A stretch of 64,000 bases of DNA from Vibrio renipiscarius (GTDB lineage Bacteria > Pseudomonadota > Gammaproteobacteria > Enterobacterales > Vibrionaceae): the NCBI RefSeq assembly GCF_000827885.1, contig NZ_JTKH01000003.1:124001-188000 (forward strand), written 5' to 3'. Positions 63,642 through 64,000 of the stretch are shown here, in pieces. A model generated the notes under the pieces. It saw nothing but the letters and a program-made list of their open reading frames with translations. It was not told where the DNA came from and did no database searches. The translations under genes and the position numbers were made by a program. Position 1 is the first letter of the stretch; each line of letters opens with the position of its first letter.

Positions 63642-63663
63642 CGAATCACTACTTACTAAAAAT

Positions 63664-63739
63664 GATAAAGAAGGCTAGATTAGCACGCTAATTCACGGAT
63701 TTTAGTTAACTACGTTCGATTACGGTAGCCTTGTTATAT
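63664..63739 (-). other. attC-like site (cassette of the LysE gene)
   Basis: Minus strand begins ATATAAC right after the LysE stop, with perfect 7-bp arms AAGGCTA / TAGCCTT at the ends and smaller inverted repeats inside. The R' core (CTTTATC) is degenerate. Confidence 0.55.
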
Positions 63740-64000
63740 TTAAGGCTTTGAACTCAAAAGGATCCCACTACCCATTCCTATAAATAAGCTGCCTGAAACT
63801 TTTGCGAGCCTACCCTCGAATTTTTTTGTACTCAGCTTTTTCCCTATTCGGCAAATGGCTAGTGCATAGTTCAAATGGACGCTCGCTACAATAACGCAAA
63901 TCGATAGATACATTATGACAAATTGCGCCATATGAGAATGAGTTGTATCTAAAAATTGAGGCAAGAATGCCGATAGAAAAATCATAGTTTTAGGATTACT
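63740..64000 (-). CDS. LysE-family exporter (partial, cut by right edge)
   Basis: C-terminal 86 residues of a LysE/RhtB protein: SNPKTMIFLSAFLPQFLD is the family's mid-protein motif, followed by two membrane helices and RLAKVSGSLFIGMGSGILL at the end. The open frame runs off the window, so the ATG at 63985 is internal. Cassette gene; substrate unknown. Different from the chromosomal LysE homologue at 53923. Confidence 0.82.
   Translation of the reverse strand, partial: SNPKTMIFLSAFLPQFLDTTHSHMAQFVIMYLSICVIVASVHLNYALAICRIGKKLSTKKFEGRLAKVSGSLFIGMGSGILLSSKP

Larger units (their letters stand above)
58451..64000 (-). mobile_element. Distal part of a chromosomal integron cassette array
   Basis: Series of gene-plus-attC units in minus orientation (attC sites listed separately). 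Five genes (59134, 60015, 61445, 63090, 63740) plus the fragment at 61201 read in the same direction, and the toxin-antitoxin and cytochrome genes are inverted, which is common in Vibrio arrays. The stop codons at 59134, 61201 and 63090 sit inside R'' cores. Imperfect palindromes with CxGACAACGCC / TAACGCC blocks resemble Vibrio cholerae repeats. No intI is in the window; orientation places attI beyond 64000. IS110 remnants lie inside. Confidence 0.78.

Noticed and set aside
1..64000. CRISPR arrays, tRNA or rRNA genes
   Set aside because: No regularly spaced direct repeats, cas genes, tRNA cloverleaf ends or rRNA sequences were noticed.

Overview
The window reads as a stretch of the larger chromosome of a Vibrio species (Vibrionaceae). 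The evidence is gene content: the small alarmone synthetase RelV next to tpm and purT, the natural-competence regulator TfoX, the pantothenate-pathway decarboxylase PanP, HexR, a tandem glycine riboswitch ahead of an AGCS symporter, the hpd-hmgA-fahA-maiA tyrosine-degradation operon, and, at the right end, attC sites of the Vibrio chromosomal-integron type.

Layout. 0-3 kb: a leftward operon of a SLC13/DASS anion transporter, a cyclic-nucleotide-binding-domain histidine kinase and a CheY-like receiver (cut by the left edge). 3-8 kb: purT behind a large PurR palindrome, tpm, relV, a DUF3187 outer-membrane protein and a Spo0M/arrestin-like protein. 8-13 kb: DUF3581 and the artPIQM arginine ABC transporter. 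13-20 kb: YdiJ-type FAD/Fe-S dehydrogenase, DUF2786 protein, OmpA-like lipoprotein, and a Sel1/TM/J-domain protein. 20-24 kb: tyrosine-to-fumarate/acetoacetate operon. 24-32 kb: PepT-like peptidase, VOC protein, tfoX, HDOD protein, lysO lysine exporter, panP. 32-37 kb: hexR, Fe-alcohol dehydrogenase, grxA-ybjL. 37-41 kb: divergent metE/metR with MetJ and MetR sites between them. 41-51 kb: ygiQ, serC, a DUF945 protein, a second cNMP-domain histidine kinase/receiver pair paralogous to the first, and envelope proteins. 51-57 kb: YggL-like protein, glycine riboswitch with AGCS symporter, LysE exporter, M32 carboxypeptidase, Asp/Glu racemase homologue.

Right end, about 58.4-64 kb: this is accessory DNA that I interpret as the distal (oldest) end of a chromosomal integron cassette array. 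Most genes here are on the minus strand and are followed immediately by attC-like imperfect palindromes. In three cases the stop codon lies inside the R'' core (positions 59134, 61201 and 63090). Cassettes carry unknown exported and membrane proteins, a c-type cytochrome, a PhzF homologue, a RelB/ParE-type toxin-antitoxin pair, a CYTH-domain protein and a LysE exporter cut by the window edge. Two remnants of an IS110-family transposase lie among them. The minus orientation predicts that attI and intI lie beyond position 64000.

How the genes work together: many neighbourhoods are metabolic units with visible control sites (PurR-purT, MetJ/MetR-metE/metR, glycine riboswitch-symporter, candidate ArgR-art, candidate HexR autoregulation). 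The two histidine kinase/receiver pairs, one in an operon with an anion transporter and one whose kinase carries a degenerate receiver, form an uncharacterised signalling theme. Database searches were not possible; family calls rest on motifs, length and context.
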